DNA of 64,000 nt from Nemertoderma westbladi (GCA_032718475.1 JAUCBJ010007285.1:47396-111395), one strand, 5' to 3'; shown: positions 22,347 through 33,344, counted from the first letter of the stretch. Notes: a model not told the origin generated them from the sequence alone. Translations and numbers: made by a program.

Positions 22347-22864
22347 AATAGTCCCAACACCTTGGTCGTTGGTAGTGGCTCGAATTCCAAGTCGATGTCA
22401 CCACCCCCACGCTCAGTTGTTTCGAACGAATTCACCAATTCGGTGCTGTTTGAAGCGAACTGTGTGAGGTTAAAACCTCTAACTGCTAAGCAGTCCCGTA
22501 GTTGGTGTGCTACTGTTATAGCACGTTCTACTGTGTCACAACTTTGTAGTCCGTTGTCAACATAAAAGTCGCATTCTACAATCTGGACGATCTCTGGGCC
22601 AAATTTATGTTTCTGGTCCCCAGCGGTTTGCTTCAGGGCATACATAGTACAATTTGGGCTGTCTCTGGCACCGAATACGCGAACCTGCATTTGGTAAGTC
22701 GCCGGTGGTAGACTTAAGTTACCATCCGGGTACCAGAGAAACCTCAAACTGTCTCTGTCTCGCTCTAATGCCTGCACTTGGTGAAACATCGCTTCGACAT
22801 CGCAAGTAAATGCTACTTGATGTTGCCGGAAGCGCATGAGCACCCCAATGAGATAATTGTTCAT
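22292..22864 (-). pseudogene. BEL-C reverse transcriptase (palm/thumb)
   Basis: BEL-type RT motifs include FTCDVEAMFHQVQ, SLRFLWYPDGN, MQVRVFGARDSPNCTMYAL and the active-site region CDFYVDNGLQS. The second catalytic Asp of YVDD reads Asn (YVDN), which would abolish polymerase activity. Two in-frame stops (near 22864 and 22979) separate it from the fingers region. The frame ends in a junction with the DUF5641-like module. Confidence 0.85.
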
Positions 22865-22978
22865 GTTTGGTCAGTCCATCAACTCTGTATTGAGAGACAT
22901 TCCCTCAAAAAGGGCCGCGCAGTCGTTAACTACGCGTACTTTCTCTGGTTTGTCTGGGTGTCTCACATAATGATGTGG

Positions 22979-23560
22979 CTAGTAGTATGTCTGATCCATT
23001 ACAGTCTCTGGGTTTGTCATTTGGATAGCGTACCCTTTAGTCAAATACGTCTCAATTTGAGTATTGAATTGTAAATGGGCCTTCTCGTCCTTTAACAAAT
23101 GTTGGCGTATTGATTTCAAATGCTTTAAGGCTAGTGGATAGTTATTTATGAGTTTCGAACGTTTGTTACGCCATAACATACCTACCTCATAATGTCCATT
23201 TTCCGTCTGGCGGATAGAATCCTCCATGATCTTCAAAGATTGTTTTTCTTGTTCTGACATACATGGTTCATAACTTCCTGGTTCAGCGGTATCTTGCTCC
23301 AACCATTTAATAGTTTTCTCCGTTAATTCTTTATCCAAAATTGCTTGTTCTACTTGGTAGTTTCCTAATACGTCATTGTCAACGAGTGTTGATAGCGTTA
23401 TTGGATCAGGTAGACTCACAAGCCTTCCGGCGTTATCATCTTTCATTGATAGAACTTCCGCCTGATGTGACTCCTCCCTAAGTTTCAAACTAACCTGTTC
23501 GTAGATATGTGTCTGCACCTTGGGACTTATTTTTTTCGCTACGCAACGTATGGGTAACAT
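22979..23560 (-). pseudogene. BEL-C pol linker and RT fingers
   Basis: The BEL pol hallmark GHYEVGMLWRNKRSKLINNY is followed by ALKHLKSIRQHLLKDEKAHL, leading into the fingers. It overlaps the protease-end frame (23957-23490) and is cut by stops just before the catalytic palm. Confidence 0.8.
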
Positions 23561-24371
23561 TGTTGTGTCTAGTCAGCGATCGCGTAGTATAGTCTCTTAT
23601 ATTTGAAGAGGAATGAGACAAAGTTGTAGTTAGTAAGCTACATGTACTTTGTACATCATCTTCCTCATCACTCATATCTAGTGTACGCACAGGCGCTCGT
23701 GTATACCAACCTATCGGAGTTCTACAAGCGTAAGCATTACCTGCTACCACTACCGATGGTCTGGTTTCCCACACTTGATGTAGGTTAAATTGGTCAGTCC
23801 CGATCAACATTGCTATTGATCTGTAATTAACGGGACATTCTGGTAATCCAAGATATCTGAAATACTTACGGTCCTCTAAGGATTGTTCTGGCACTGGACC
23901 TAGTAAGTTACTGAAGTCCTTTGTTGCCGCAAAAGTCAAATCCTTGAAAGGAAGCAAAGACCTCTCCTACTCGCTATGTTGCGATTTTGGGAGAAGGGTG
24001 TCTATGTTCAACTTGACTCTTGTTACTGGTATTGCACGTTGTCCGTGCATACTACTTACAGTATATCTGACATTCTTACCTTGTTGAAGGTCTGTCACCA
24101 TGTCAGCTACCTTGTCATCCATATAGCTGTGAGATGAGGCTGAGTCTAGAATGGCGTAAACGCGTTTGCTTCCCTTGGTGCCCGTGATCTTGACAGGAAT
24201 TACACTGAATCCTTTTAGTTGATCAGGCGTCAGAAGCGCAATTGATGGTTGTTCATCCCCAGTATTAAAATACACGTTTTCGTCTTCGGATTCTTCATCC
24301 GAAGACCCGGATTGTTCTGGGAAACAATCTTGTATCGCTTTCATCCTTCTGGGCTCCTCCTGGAGGTGCAC
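23490..24371 (-). pseudogene. BEL-C A17-type aspartic protease and downstream linker
   Basis: Two frames, 24371-23967 and 23957-23490. The first has the active-site strand VYAILDSASSHSYMDD (Asp-Ser-Ala in place of the usual Asp-Ser-Gly). The second has the BEL-specific IAMLIGTDQFNLHQVWE and ACRTPIGWYTRAP that normally follow the protease and precede RT. A stop and frame change lie near 23960. Confidence 0.75.
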
Positions 24372-25508
24372 CCACGTGGCAGACGTGTTTCCACCACCCC
24401 TGGGGCCAGTCCAACTGATGTTATTATCAGACCAGGCCGGAGGGTGGCCCGATGCTTCCCGGGTTCTGTTTTCGGTCCCCCTATCACACCAGCACAGCTC
24501 GTCGAACGTGTAGCCAGATGGTCGGCTACTGTCAACTTACTGTGGCCTGACTGTACATTGAGCCAACTCAAAGAGTCAACCGGCAGGTGGACCAGTTGAT
24601 AGCGATCGAGCACCAAGGTCGCCCTTGGGCCTAACCGATGGTCTTGTCCCACGTGGGCTTGCGCTACCCAACATTGGAATTTTGACTCGTTTTCACCTGC
24701 CTCGCCGGCAGTATTGAGGGGAAGTAAGTTCCACAAACAATACTGACTAGCTCGAAAGCTAGGAACAAGTAACCACTTACCAGTCATTGTACACGTGTAC
24801 TCAACAGATGTTCACAAATCAAGTACACAAGAGGTAAACATAAAATCGAACACATACCATGCACACACAGAGGACAAAATCGTGAAAGACAAAATCGGGG
24901 TCAAAATCTGAGGGGACAAATTGTATCGACCAACAGGCTAATCGAGAGTACCTTATTTTACAGGGCAAAATAACTTTGTGTGCACAAAGTATGCTGGGGT
25001 TCAGTAGAGATATGGTCCTACTAATAATACCAGCGTCGTCTGGACCAACTGGCAAGGGTTCCCATACTCACTCGCAGTGGCCACACATACACTCACGTGT
25101 ACTCATGTACCCACAGCAACAGAAAGCTCAAAGACTCAAACAAATCCCAAAGACCAATCAGCTGAACATGGAGACAATAACATATAGTATCAAAAAAACG
25201 GAACAGCTGATGGCCAAAGGAACCCATCCAAGCCCCAAGCAAACTGCCACTGATCGCCCACATACAAATCACAGTTCACACCACATGAACCACAAATCAC
25301 GCCATGCCACCACCCATACTGTGTACAGGGCTGGCAGTATCGCAACAGGCCGACTAGACGGTACCACGGCACCATGTTGATTCATGGTTCGCTAGACACG
25401 AGGGCCTTCAGTGACTCCCTAGCACTATACATTTATTTTAAAGTGTCCCCAGACCCTCACGAGGTCGCCGCCGCCAGTTACGCCCACCCCTATAGAGACC
25501 TCACCTCT
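24372..25508. other. Interposed DNA between gag and protease of BEL-C
   Basis: About 1.1 kb without BEL-type coding sense separates the end of Gag (25509) from the protease. In BEL-B the knuckles and protease are only ~60 codons apart. A 149-codon minus frame at 24787-24341 matches nothing I recognise. The block is probably an insertion, but clear LTRs, inverted repeats or target duplications were not found. Confidence 0.45.
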
Positions 25509-26618
25509 TTAGGTATGCGTCACAAAGGTTGGTGTCGTTTTTGATTCTCTTACCTTGTATGCAGCATTGCATTTCGTGGCTGCTTCTGGGTGTTCCCTTG
25601 CGAAACGTTTCGTTGGCGTGTGGCTATCTGTGTGGAGCAGTTCGTCGTGATTGCGTCCGCAAGAAGGACATGTGTCCATATTTGGGCAACCCTTACGGAC
25701 ATGTCCGTGTTGTGTGCACCTCCAACATGAATCCAATGGCCATATTTGTAGTCGCCGTTCCTCCGAATTCAACTCGCGAAACAGTCTACATCCTCGTAGT
25801 TTATGACTGGTGTGCCGTTTCCCTATTTGTTCACAGTATTGACAGCTGCTGAAGTCTGCTGTAAGTTGCTGTCTGCCTTGTTTAATCCCTATTGGTGCGG
25901 ACACCTTATAACTGCCGGAAAATTGTTGTGTTTCAGTCGGTGTGGCATAAGTGACTGTTTTTGTGGATGTTGTCTGTGGTTTCGGTCTGTTTGAGGATGG
26001 CAGTGCTATCCCTTCAGCAACAATATGTTGGTCAGTGTAATTAGACCGGGTCTCGACCACTGCTTCTCTAGATATTAATAAATAAACATCCTCTAATTTT
26101 AGGAATCCACCAGTTTCCTCTCGCTGATATTCAATCTTCCTCCATTCCCTATGGAGTCGATGATGTAGTCTCCCTATTATTTTTAGTAACACTGTAGGGG
26201 TGTTTGCGTATTCTAACTGTCCGATTGACTTTAAAGTCTTGATGGCGTTTCTGATTTCATCGGCTAATTTTAGTAAGTCTACGGGTTTAGTAATGGGCCC
26301 CCCTTTACAGAGTTCTTCTATAACGGATTTGGCCATACTTACCGTACCACCGTAGATCGAAGTTAAACGATCGTAGGCCAACTCAAAGGCGTCTGGTATA
26401 CCGACGAAAGTCTCTGCTAGACGTTTTGGTTCGCCCATTAATGTCTGGAGCAGATAATTAAACTTCTCTCTCGATGAAAAAGTGCATACAGCGATCTGAG
26501 ATTCGATATAATCCACGAATGTACACCAGGGTTTGGAATTACCGGAGAACTTTGGTGGCTGTTGTGCCGGTAGTCCTTGTCTAGCTGCGAATTTGGCTAT
26601 TTCTTTGGCGACATTCAA
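25509..26618 (-). pseudogene. BEL-C Gag (DUF1759-type) with zinc knuckles
   Basis: A 369-codon frame: PPKFSGNSKPWCTFVDYIES and FNYLLQTLMGEPKRLAETF are the conserved start of the BEL Gag capsid-like domain. AYDRLTSIYG and LKLADEIRNAIKTLKS follow. The C-terminal Cys/His cluster runs from CQYCEQIGKRHTSHKLRGC through CWRCTQHGHVRKGC to CPSCGRNHDELLH. Gag would form the particle and bind RNA. The frame itself is intact, but the flanks are not. Confidence 0.85.
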
Positions 26619-26839
26619 AGTTTCGCGTCCTTGAGTGGCAATCGAATTTATTCTATCCTGTCCTGGACGTCCTTTCTGATATGGAATATTCGCTGAGGGT
26701 ACTACCCTTGGCGGATCGGGTGATCATTGATATCCTGGGTGTCTGGTGTGTTCGAATTCCGTATTTATTCTCGAGTTGTCTGTTTGAGCTTCCTCTAAAC
26801 GTTCCTCGATTTGCGCCAACTTGTTAACAACAGGTCGCA

Positions 26840-27262
26840 TCAGTTCGGCAAGTTGCTGAGTACTGATCGTCTCCGTTGGTTGTAGCGCATTCTGTGTTGG
26901 TGTGTTTGTGGAGGATTGTTTATATATGAGTTGGTTGAACGCTCACGTTTGCATTCATCCACCGCTCCAGTTCTAAATACTTCACGCTCAGGGTAGTCCG
27001 ACTCACTTGAAGTTTTGCTATCACCCGGGTACGGTGGCTGGCGTGTTCGCGTCCGTCGTATAGTCCGAATTCTAACACTTCGTTTTGGAACATCATCTAC
27101 GGATTTCCATTGTTCGGTAGGCTCGCAAGTCATCCTCGAAGTCGTAGGTTTTGATGTAAACTGAGTGAGTGGAAACGTATCTACACATTTCCATTGTTCG
27201 GTAGGCTTGCAAGTCTTCCTCGAAGTCGTAGGTATCGATATACACTGAGTGAGTGGTCGCAA
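26840..27262 (-). pseudogene. BEL-C Gag linker with 84-bp tandem duplication
   Basis: Polar linker between the coiled-coil and DUF1759 parts of Gag. An 84-bp (28-codon) segment is directly duplicated (about 27095-27262), giving TCKPTEQWKCVD and TCEPTEQWKSVD. Each unit carries the GTAGGCT(C/T)GCAAGTC motif. Confidence 0.6.
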
Positions 27263-27279
27263 AAGGGCATTAGAATCTA

Positions 27280-27906
27280 AAGGCCTTGTTGGTCACCTAC
27301 GCATTTTCTGAGATTGGCATATATTTTACACTATCCAACCTCAAAGACATAGATAGAATAAAAGCAGCTTTTATGAAACGTCTTCTAGGATTGCCAAAAA
27401 ATGCGTCCAATACAATTGCTTTGAAACTTATAGGCACTCCAACCTTTATAGAAGATCTAATAACGAAAAGACCCTTAATGTTCAAGGCAAATATTATTGA
27501 ACAATACAAAGCTTGCCGTGTTGAAAAGGAAACAATATTTGAATCCATGAATTATAAACGTGGACCTGCCTTCGCATCAGAAACTTGGAGACAGCCTGGA
27601 CAAACCAACCGACATGCTGTGACAAGAGCTACATTCCATGGATTCCATTATAAAATCTGTTCCAATAAACATCCCTTCCATGAAATTAGCACTGATTGCC
27701 GCTGTATCTACTGCGATGAGGAAGATATACAACTACATCATGCATTAACATGCAAGGACTGTCCCTCTCTCAACGCACTAGCAAACAACTATGCATTGTA
27801 AACAATGATACATTATTGCAACTTCGTTTCTGTGCACATTCTTTTACAATTTATTTATTAACTAATAAAATATTCCTTTTACCCCGGTTTGGGGTGTATC
27901 TTGTTT
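27280..27906 (+). mobile_element. LINE fragment (RT C-terminus) inserted in BEL-C gag
   Basis: A 171-codon plus-strand frame (27286-27801): RIKAAFMKRLLGLPKNAS, IALKLIGTPTFIEDLI, then a C-terminal Cys/His cluster CRCIYCDEEDIQLHHALTC, typical of the RT C-terminal zinc motif of several LINE clades. A short 3' UTR follows and ends in an A-rich tail near 27903. It splits the Gag coiled-coil frame (27907-29130) from the DUF1759 frame, so it inserted into BEL-C 5'-truncated. Confidence 0.75.
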
Positions 27907-29130
27907 AAAAAAATATAATTGGGTTCGCGCAGCATGTGACAGGTTTAGATGACAAAGGTTGACTCACCTGTTTAGTTGTCACTAATGTAGGCCCAGCTAA
28001 CAAACTACTACGGTCCGTAATTGGTGGATTACTCACCTTGACCTTTGGAATAGGCGATGACGTTGCTCTTGGCGGTATAAACTTGTCCGGAGTAACAAAC
28101 CTGTGTTTTGCTATATCGTGGATTGGAGATATATTACTGCTACCCGCAATCGAAACAGGTGTTTTAGGCGTGGCTGATGAAAACATAGGAATTGCTTGAG
28201 GAAATCGTTGATATAATTCATTAATTAATTCCCTTCCTCTCTCAGGTGCTCCTACGCTTCCTTCATCTATTCGTCTCTGAATTTCGCGGTGCCTTACCTC
28301 TATCCTGTCTAGATAGTGTCCGTCTCGAGATCTCATAGATCGGTCTCTGGCCTTAAGATCTAGATCCTCCTTGGCATTGGCTAATTCTCTCGCCTTCCTT
28401 TCGAGTTCGAAATGGAGTTTAACCTCCCTCGCTCCTTGTTCCATCTGCTGCTGTTGTGCCTCAAACTCTGCTGCTCCTATAGCTGATTGAGCTTTTATTT
28501 GCCGTTTCTTCATCTCGGCTCTAGCTTCTGAAACTAACCTTTGTTGCTCTAACTCTGCTGCTGCTGTTTGTTGCGCTAACTCAGCTGCTTGTCGCTCCAA
28601 CTCGGCTGCCGCTGTTTGTTGCGCTAACTCAGCTGCTTGTCGCTCCAACTCGGCTGCCGCTGTTTGTTGTGCTAACTCAGCCGCCGCTGTTCGTTGTGCT
28701 ATATCCCTGTTCGTTGTGCTATATCCGCTTCCAACCTTTCCATCTCGGCTGCTTCCAACTCGGCTTGTTCTTGCAAATGAGAGATTCTCGCAACGTTCGC
28801 TACATGTAGTTTCTCCTCCTCTACAGCCGCTTGTACTGTTAGCAATTGAGTTTGTTCCTCAATTTCTTGTTGTTGTCTATAAAATTGTTGCTGTTGCCGA
28901 GAAATTTCCAACGTTATTATACTTACGTCACCAATCTCGCTGCGAATACTCACCAACGATTGATCTATTATTCCCTGTGCCAGTTCCGTCTGTACGAGAG
29001 AAACTTCTCTCGTAGTCTCCGGCACGGTTTCCAAATCTCGGACATTTTCGCCACACATACGTAAGTGGTCCGTCAGATATTTCAATTGTCCATCCAGTCT
29101 ATGCAATTCTTGTTCCTCCTCGGGCTGCAA
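27907..29130 (-). pseudogene. BEL-C Gag N-terminal coiled-coil region
   Basis: Two frames (29130-28699 and 28648-27907). The start MQPEEEQELHRLDGQL leads into long Gln/Glu/Ala-rich heptads. A 48-bp tandem repeat (16 residues, ERQAAELAQQTAAAEL) lies at about 28550-28690. It continues with EVRHREIQRRIDEG and PERGRELINELYQRFPQ, then a Pro/Ser linker. Such coiled coils precede DUF1759 in BEL Gags. A frameshift lies at ~28690. The LINE insertion truncates the 3' end. Confidence 0.7.
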
Positions 29131-29315
29131 TCCCGAGGCGGCAATCCGAGAGATATAAAATATACCAGGTCCCTAATACTAAGAAGAAGAATGTTAGTTT
29201 ACTACTGTAGGCGTACGGTTCTGATTGCTAGCCTGGTTTTCTTATCTAGAATTTTGGTTGCCTAGATGGGCGTCGCAACTCCCTATCAAAAAAGGTCGGC
29301 GGGGACATGGTAGGT

Positions 29316-29461
29316 GTTAGTATCCCTTTGTAGCCTTGAAATGTTGTGCGCCTAATAGCAGTAAACTGCCCAACTGCCTGAACAGTACAATTCTGATTCA
29401 GGCAGAACACAGTTAACCTTCTACTGGCCTACAGACACTTTGATACAAACGATGGACACCG
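29316..29461 (-). repeat. Right terminal repeat of BEL-C, first piece
   Basis: Matches 16761-16903 with few differences. The homology is then interrupted by 29462-30446 and resumes at 30447-30477 and again, past BEL-A, at 36007-36050. Confidence 0.6.
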
Positions 29462-30446
29462 TTTTATCATCAATAAGCCACCAGTGTACCTATACCTGGC
29501 GGGAACACGTTAGGCGTACGTTGCTAGTGTACCCTACTTGTGTACCTGCTCTCGTAATGGCGTGCTCGTGTCTTATTTGTGTACTTGTATCTTGTACTTG
29601 TACCTTGTGCTCCCGTAGGAATATGAAGGGGTACCGCGGGTTCTGCCGGAACCAAAACAATACTGTTCCTAAAATTTTATTTGGCGCCCAGCGTGTCACT
29701 ACTTCTACCCTCAATCACAGGTCTTACACTTAGGTAGCAAGGCATCAAACGCTGTCTAACCTTTTGGCGGTGGGCGAAGAAATACAAACCGAGATATGTG
29801 GGTGGTCTCCTCTACATTCCGCCGATGTTCCTGTCTATTGCCGCGGTCCGACTTTAGCCTGCCATCTGTCCCCTTTATTTGTGTTCACCGTGGTGAAGCA
29901 TATTAAAAGACAAATTTAAGAATAGTTCTAACTTTATTTACAAGTAAAGCAATATTAAGTTCTAATATTACAAACAACTAAAACTTGATTGATCGAGAGA
30001 GAGATTGATTTATAAAGATATAGTATAGATTTATAATAATATAGATAACTAATAATGAACAAACGCACCTTTATATAGCAAATCAGTGCTTCCAAACAAT
30101 CTAGATGGTTCTATATGTTCTACTACGTTTTAAAAATAATCATTGGTCCAGCTAATCTGTAACTCACACGATATTGGTTACTGACAATAACTGCAATCAA
30201 ATTGGTCCAGCTACTTTGAACAGATACAAATTAATCGTAGCGGTTAATTTAAATAAGTTTAAATTATCACAAAAAATAATTTGCACCTGCTAGGATTTGA
30301 ACACGGTATCTATCGAATGGCTGTCCAACGCATAACTGACTGTGCTACTGAACCACTTGAACAATTTTGTACAAATATCTATACCAATGCAACAAGGACT
30401 TCGTAATATAATCTTTGAATACCGTAAAAACTTAACTATTTAAATG
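29462..30446. other. ~985-bp insert in the BEL-C right repeat
   Basis: Absent from the left repeat, where GGACACCGT runs straight into AATAATGC. Includes TTGGCGCCCAGCGTG (29680s), which looks like a primer-binding site but has no good LTR end before it, and a tRNA-derived stretch at 30283-30362. No terminal inverted repeats were found. Confidence 0.5.
30283..30362 (-). mobile_element. tRNA-derived SINE head or tRNA relic
   Basis: On the minus strand GTAGCACAGTCAGTTATGCG resembles a tRNA D-arm/box A. TTGGACAGCCATTCGA resembles an anticodon arm. GTGTTCAAATCCTAGC fits box B/T-arm, about 45 bases further. Stems are imperfect, so a SINE head or decayed tRNA pseudogene is more likely than a working tRNA. 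Confidence 0.5.
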
Positions 30447-30477
30447 GAAAATAATGCAAATAAATTCAAACTAAATA

Positions 30478-31030
30478 TGTTAGCGTATTCAATTCCGCTA
30501 ACCAGGCCCACACAAAGTTGGTATTAGGCAATATTGGGAGTACAAGGTTGATTACCAATCAACCTTGTATCACCCCAATAAGTGGGGCGACAAACCCCAA
30601 AGGGCCTCAGACAATTTTATGTTAGAGGAGAGAGAGTAACAGCAGCGGGGGGGGGGGGGGGGGGGGGGGGAAACACTCACACAAAGTTCAGGGCGAGAAT
30701 TAGGTTACTAGCCATTGGGGGGACAGCAGGGCATCAGCTGAGTAACACGGCCAACCTAGAGTATATTACCGGTTGATGTTTAGTTTAGTTAGTCAGTTAT
30801 CTCAGTACAGTCACGGCAGTACGGTGACAGTTTAAGACCGTCACCGCCGTCACCAATTGTTATCCTATTATTACCGGTTTACTCATGTCTATCTCATTCT
30901 GCCATTATCTGCTATCATCTATATTATTTATGTATCAAATATTGGAACAACAACAAACTCTTTTTCCATCACACGGTGCAGCTGACGCGTACATAAACAA
31001 CACCGGTCGGGATTCTCGGATCCCGTCACA
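30478..31030 (+). repeat. BEL-A 5' LTR
   Basis: 553 bp. Contains a perfect stem CAAGGTTGATT / AATCAACCTTG and a run of 24 Gs (about 30647-30670). It differs from the 3' LTR by about ten substitutions and a few indels, so the insertion is not brand new. Confidence 0.9.
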
Positions 31031-31109
31031 GTCTTAAACTCACATTCTTAGAGTCTTAAACTCTAGGAACTGCCTGAAACTGTGACTGCTAGCCACCAGA
31101 GTCAAAGAG

Positions 31110-32132
31110 ATGAGTCAAGAGGGAGAGACGACACCGCCGCGGACCCCGGACGACAACCTAACGATCCGCGAGGCCACGGCAGACGGTATCGACCCACGAG
31201 GCCGGATTCGTCGACGACGAACGACCCGGCAATCCAAGCGGAGGGGGGCCGTCTACAACGAGGACGAGAAGACGAGTCGAGAGAAGGGAGAGACGAGTCG
31301 ACAGCGACGACGGCGTCGACGTGCCGATGTCGCCGGCCAGCCACAGGCCGAGGGCGACGGACGGCCCACCGGAACGGCGACGGTGGGGCCGCCGGTACGA
31401 CGCCGGACACGGAGAGAAAGAGGAGAGGTCGGCGACGAGGACGTCGGGGTCAGCGATCGGCTCCGACGGGCTTACAACGCCACGAAGGAACAGTTGAGGG
31501 AGGCCAAGGACGGGGCGAAGATAGACCAGGTGAAGCTAGAGAAGCGGCTAGGTGAGTCGAATAAACATTTTGATTGCTTAGTGCGCTTTGGGCAGGGAGA
31601 ACTAGCCGATGAGAGAGCGAGAGGGGTTGCCAGCGAACTGTTTGAACTGTGGGGATGTAGGGGTATGGAGCCTGGTGTAGTGTACATAGGGCCATACTTA
31701 GTTGATGCCAGGGGAGTTAAGTTAGTGGGTTGGGCGGGACCGCACGAGGGCGAATCCGAGGTTAACTCCGAGGATTCGGTCTCGTCGGTCAGCGAGAACC
31801 CCGGAAAGCGGGGGAAAGTTAGTAGGACGGAGGGGCGACGGGAGTCCGTCGCAACCGATAAGTCTGCTACATCCTCCGCAAAAGAAAGACGGGTGTTAGA
31901 AATAAATCTGGCGTGTCAGCGTAAAGAGCGTGAGGCGAGAAGGGCGAGCGAGTGTAAAGAGCGCGAGGCGAGGTGGCTTGAGAGGGTTGCGAGAGAGACA
32001 GAGTTGGCCGAGCAAAGTCTGCGGGAGGATGGAGAGAGAGAAACGTTTGCTAATACCCCACTTACAGGGACCGGACGACAGACCCAAGACTGGTGTAGCC
32101 GTACGGGCGGGGGGGGGGGGGGGGGGGGGTAA
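31110..32132 (+). CDS. BEL-A Gag-like protein, N-terminal part
   Basis: An ATG frame of 340 codons starts 79 bp after the LTR. The N-terminal ~110 residues are extremely Arg-rich. Then come a helical stretch (RRAYNATKEQLREAKDGAK), a conserved-looking patch with VYIGPYLVDARGVKLVGWAG, and a charged coiled coil (EREARRASECKEREARWLER). It ends in a poly-Gly artefact from a 20+ G run at 32107-32129, where the frame is lost. Position and coiled coil suggest the N-terminal Gag region of a BEL element. BEL-B has lost this part, so direct comparison is not possible. Confidence 0.55.
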   Translation: MSQEGETTPPRTPDDNLTIREATADGIDPRGRIRRRRTTRQSKRRGAVYNEDEKTSREKGETSRQRRRRRRADVAGQPQAEGDGRPTGTATVGPPVRRRTRRERGEVGDEDVGVSDRLRRAYNATKEQLREAKDGAKIDQVKLEKRLGESNKHFDCLVRFGQGELADERARGVASELFELWGCRGMEPGVVYIGPYLVDARGVKLVGWAGPHEGESEVNSEDSVSSVSENPGKRGKVSRTEGRRESVATDKSATSSAKERRVLEINLACQRKEREARRASECKEREARWLERVARETELAEQSLREDGERETFANTPLTGTGRQTQDWCSRTGGGGGGGG

Positions 32133-32224
32133 TAATAGTAGATAGGAAATGTTAATATTAATAGTACCGTAGTAGATAACCCTAATCCCTTTATTACAGG
32201 AAAATATTTTACCCGGTAATTTAA

Positions 32225-32620
32225 ATATCAAATAACAATATTAATTCAAATATTCAGAATAATCCAAATAATTCGAATAATAATTTAAATTTAGAAAATA
32301 ATAATAATTCTAATTTAAATAATTTAAATAATAATATTGATAACGGGGCTATTAATACTAATGTAGACACAGATGGTCCGGCCAACGGTAGCCTGCAAGG
32401 CAACGTAGTTAGTAGGCAGGGAGTGGTGGGGTTGAGTCAACCCGAGGTGGGCCTGGTAGGCCACGCAGTAGTAGAGAGAGAGGCGGGGGTGAATAGACCC
32501 AGCCGCAGTAGAGACAGTGCGTCGACTAGAGAGGGGTGTAGAAGTGGAGTAAGAGATAGTGAAGTAAGATGTGGCGAGTGGGGGGGAGGGGGCTACGGGT
32601 GCCCCACCACGAGAGATTAG
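32225..32620 (+). CDS. BEL-A Gag-like frame, Asn-rich segment
   Basis: An open frame without an early ATG encodes an Asn-rich tract (NNPNNSNNNLNLENNNN) and then VVGLSQPEVGLVGHAVV and a Ser/Arg tail. It probably continued the upstream Gag frame before the G-run changed length. It ends in a second G-rich patch near 32580, where the sense passes to the next frame. Confidence 0.45.
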   Translation: MSNNNINSNIQNNPNNSNNNLNLENNNNSNLNNLNNNIDNGAINTNVDTDGPANGSLQGNVVSRQGVVGLSQPEVGLVGHAVVEREAGVNRPSRSRDSASTREGCRSGVRDSEVRCGEWGGGGYGCPTTRD

Positions 32621-33215
32621 TAGCGAGTGGGGTCGAACTTCGGGAGATTGCCGTCGCCCCGGAGAAACGCACCGCACGCCAGGAGAGCGCTACGGAGTGT
32701 ACCGATACGAAGACGAGAATAGAAGAGGGGATCGAAGAGAAACTTCCCGACGGGATATAGCTGCCGACCGAGAGTACGGTAGTCGCGGGGAGATTCGAGA
32801 TTCGAGAGAATTAAACTCCGGTTCGGAAGGGCACATGCAGACTGCAGGACATACTGTAGGCCTTACTGCACATACTATTATAGGCCATGCTGGGAGAGAT
32901 AGTGTAGGCGATAGGGTAGCGCGAACGACGGGATTAAACCCGGAAGTCGCGGAGTACATACCGGTAGGTAGGCCAGAAGTAGATAGGCCTATATCGGTAC
33001 CGGCACAGCAGCATGACTATAATATCCAGGGGTATAACAAAGACCCGGTTGAGGGGGATATTGCAGATAGATGGATGGGCCCCAATATATTAACATCAGC
33101 CCCAGTACCAAACATAACACCGGTGGGGGGGGGGGGGGGACAGGGTGACATTCCTCCATTACAAAATATCCGCAGTATAGACAACCAAGAACAAACAAGT
33201 AGGGTGAGAACGTAG
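32571..33215 (+). CDS. BEL-A Gag-like frame, C-terminal segment
   Basis: 214 codons: Arg/Glu/Gly-rich (REISSEWGRTSGDC, YEDENRRGDRRETSRRD), then HTIIGHAGRDSVGDRVART, PVGRPEVDRPISVPAQ and a Gly run from a third G tract (33123-33139). No zinc knuckle and no protease follow, so the pol deletion begins just after it. Confidence 0.4.
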   Translation: MASGGEGATGAPPREISSEWGRTSGDCRRPGETHRTPGERYGVYRYEDENRRGDRRETSRRDIAADREYGSRGEIRDSRELNSGSEGHMQTAGHTVGLTAHTIIGHAGRDSVGDRVARTTGLNPEVAEYIPVGRPEVDRPISVPAQQHDYNIQGYNKDPVEGDIADRWMGPNILTSAPVPNITPVGGGGGQGDIPPLQNIRSIDNQEQTSRVRT

Positions 33216-33344
33216 GGAGAACAAGTAGGGTGAGCTAGAAGGGAGAAAGATGGGAGAGATGAGAAGGGTACAGGGGGTGCGTTAAAATAAGTAGGGCACG
33301 GGCGTGATGACGTGTTTGATGTAAGAGCAGGGTATGTTAATTAG

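Larger units (their letters stand above)
16761..29461 (-). mobile_element. BEL-C, defective BEL/Pao retrotransposon
   Basis: Minus-strand order: coiled-coil and DUF1759-type gag (29130-25509), A17-type protease (24371-23490), RT (23560-22292), pol C-terminal DUF5641-like module (22346-21978), then a separate exonuclease/zinc-knuckle ORF (21322-17754). RNase H and integrase are missing. A related sequence lies at each end (16761-16979, and 29316-29461 continued at 30447-30477 and 36007-36050), consistent with short terminal repeats, although the LTR limits are not certain. The copy carries frameshifts, stops and inserted DNA and is dead. Confidence 0.8.

Noticed and set aside
29670-29695. TTGGCGCCCAGCGTG as a retroviral-type primer-binding site
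   Set aside because: No LTR end in CA precedes it and no plus-strand gag follows. Kept only as a remark.
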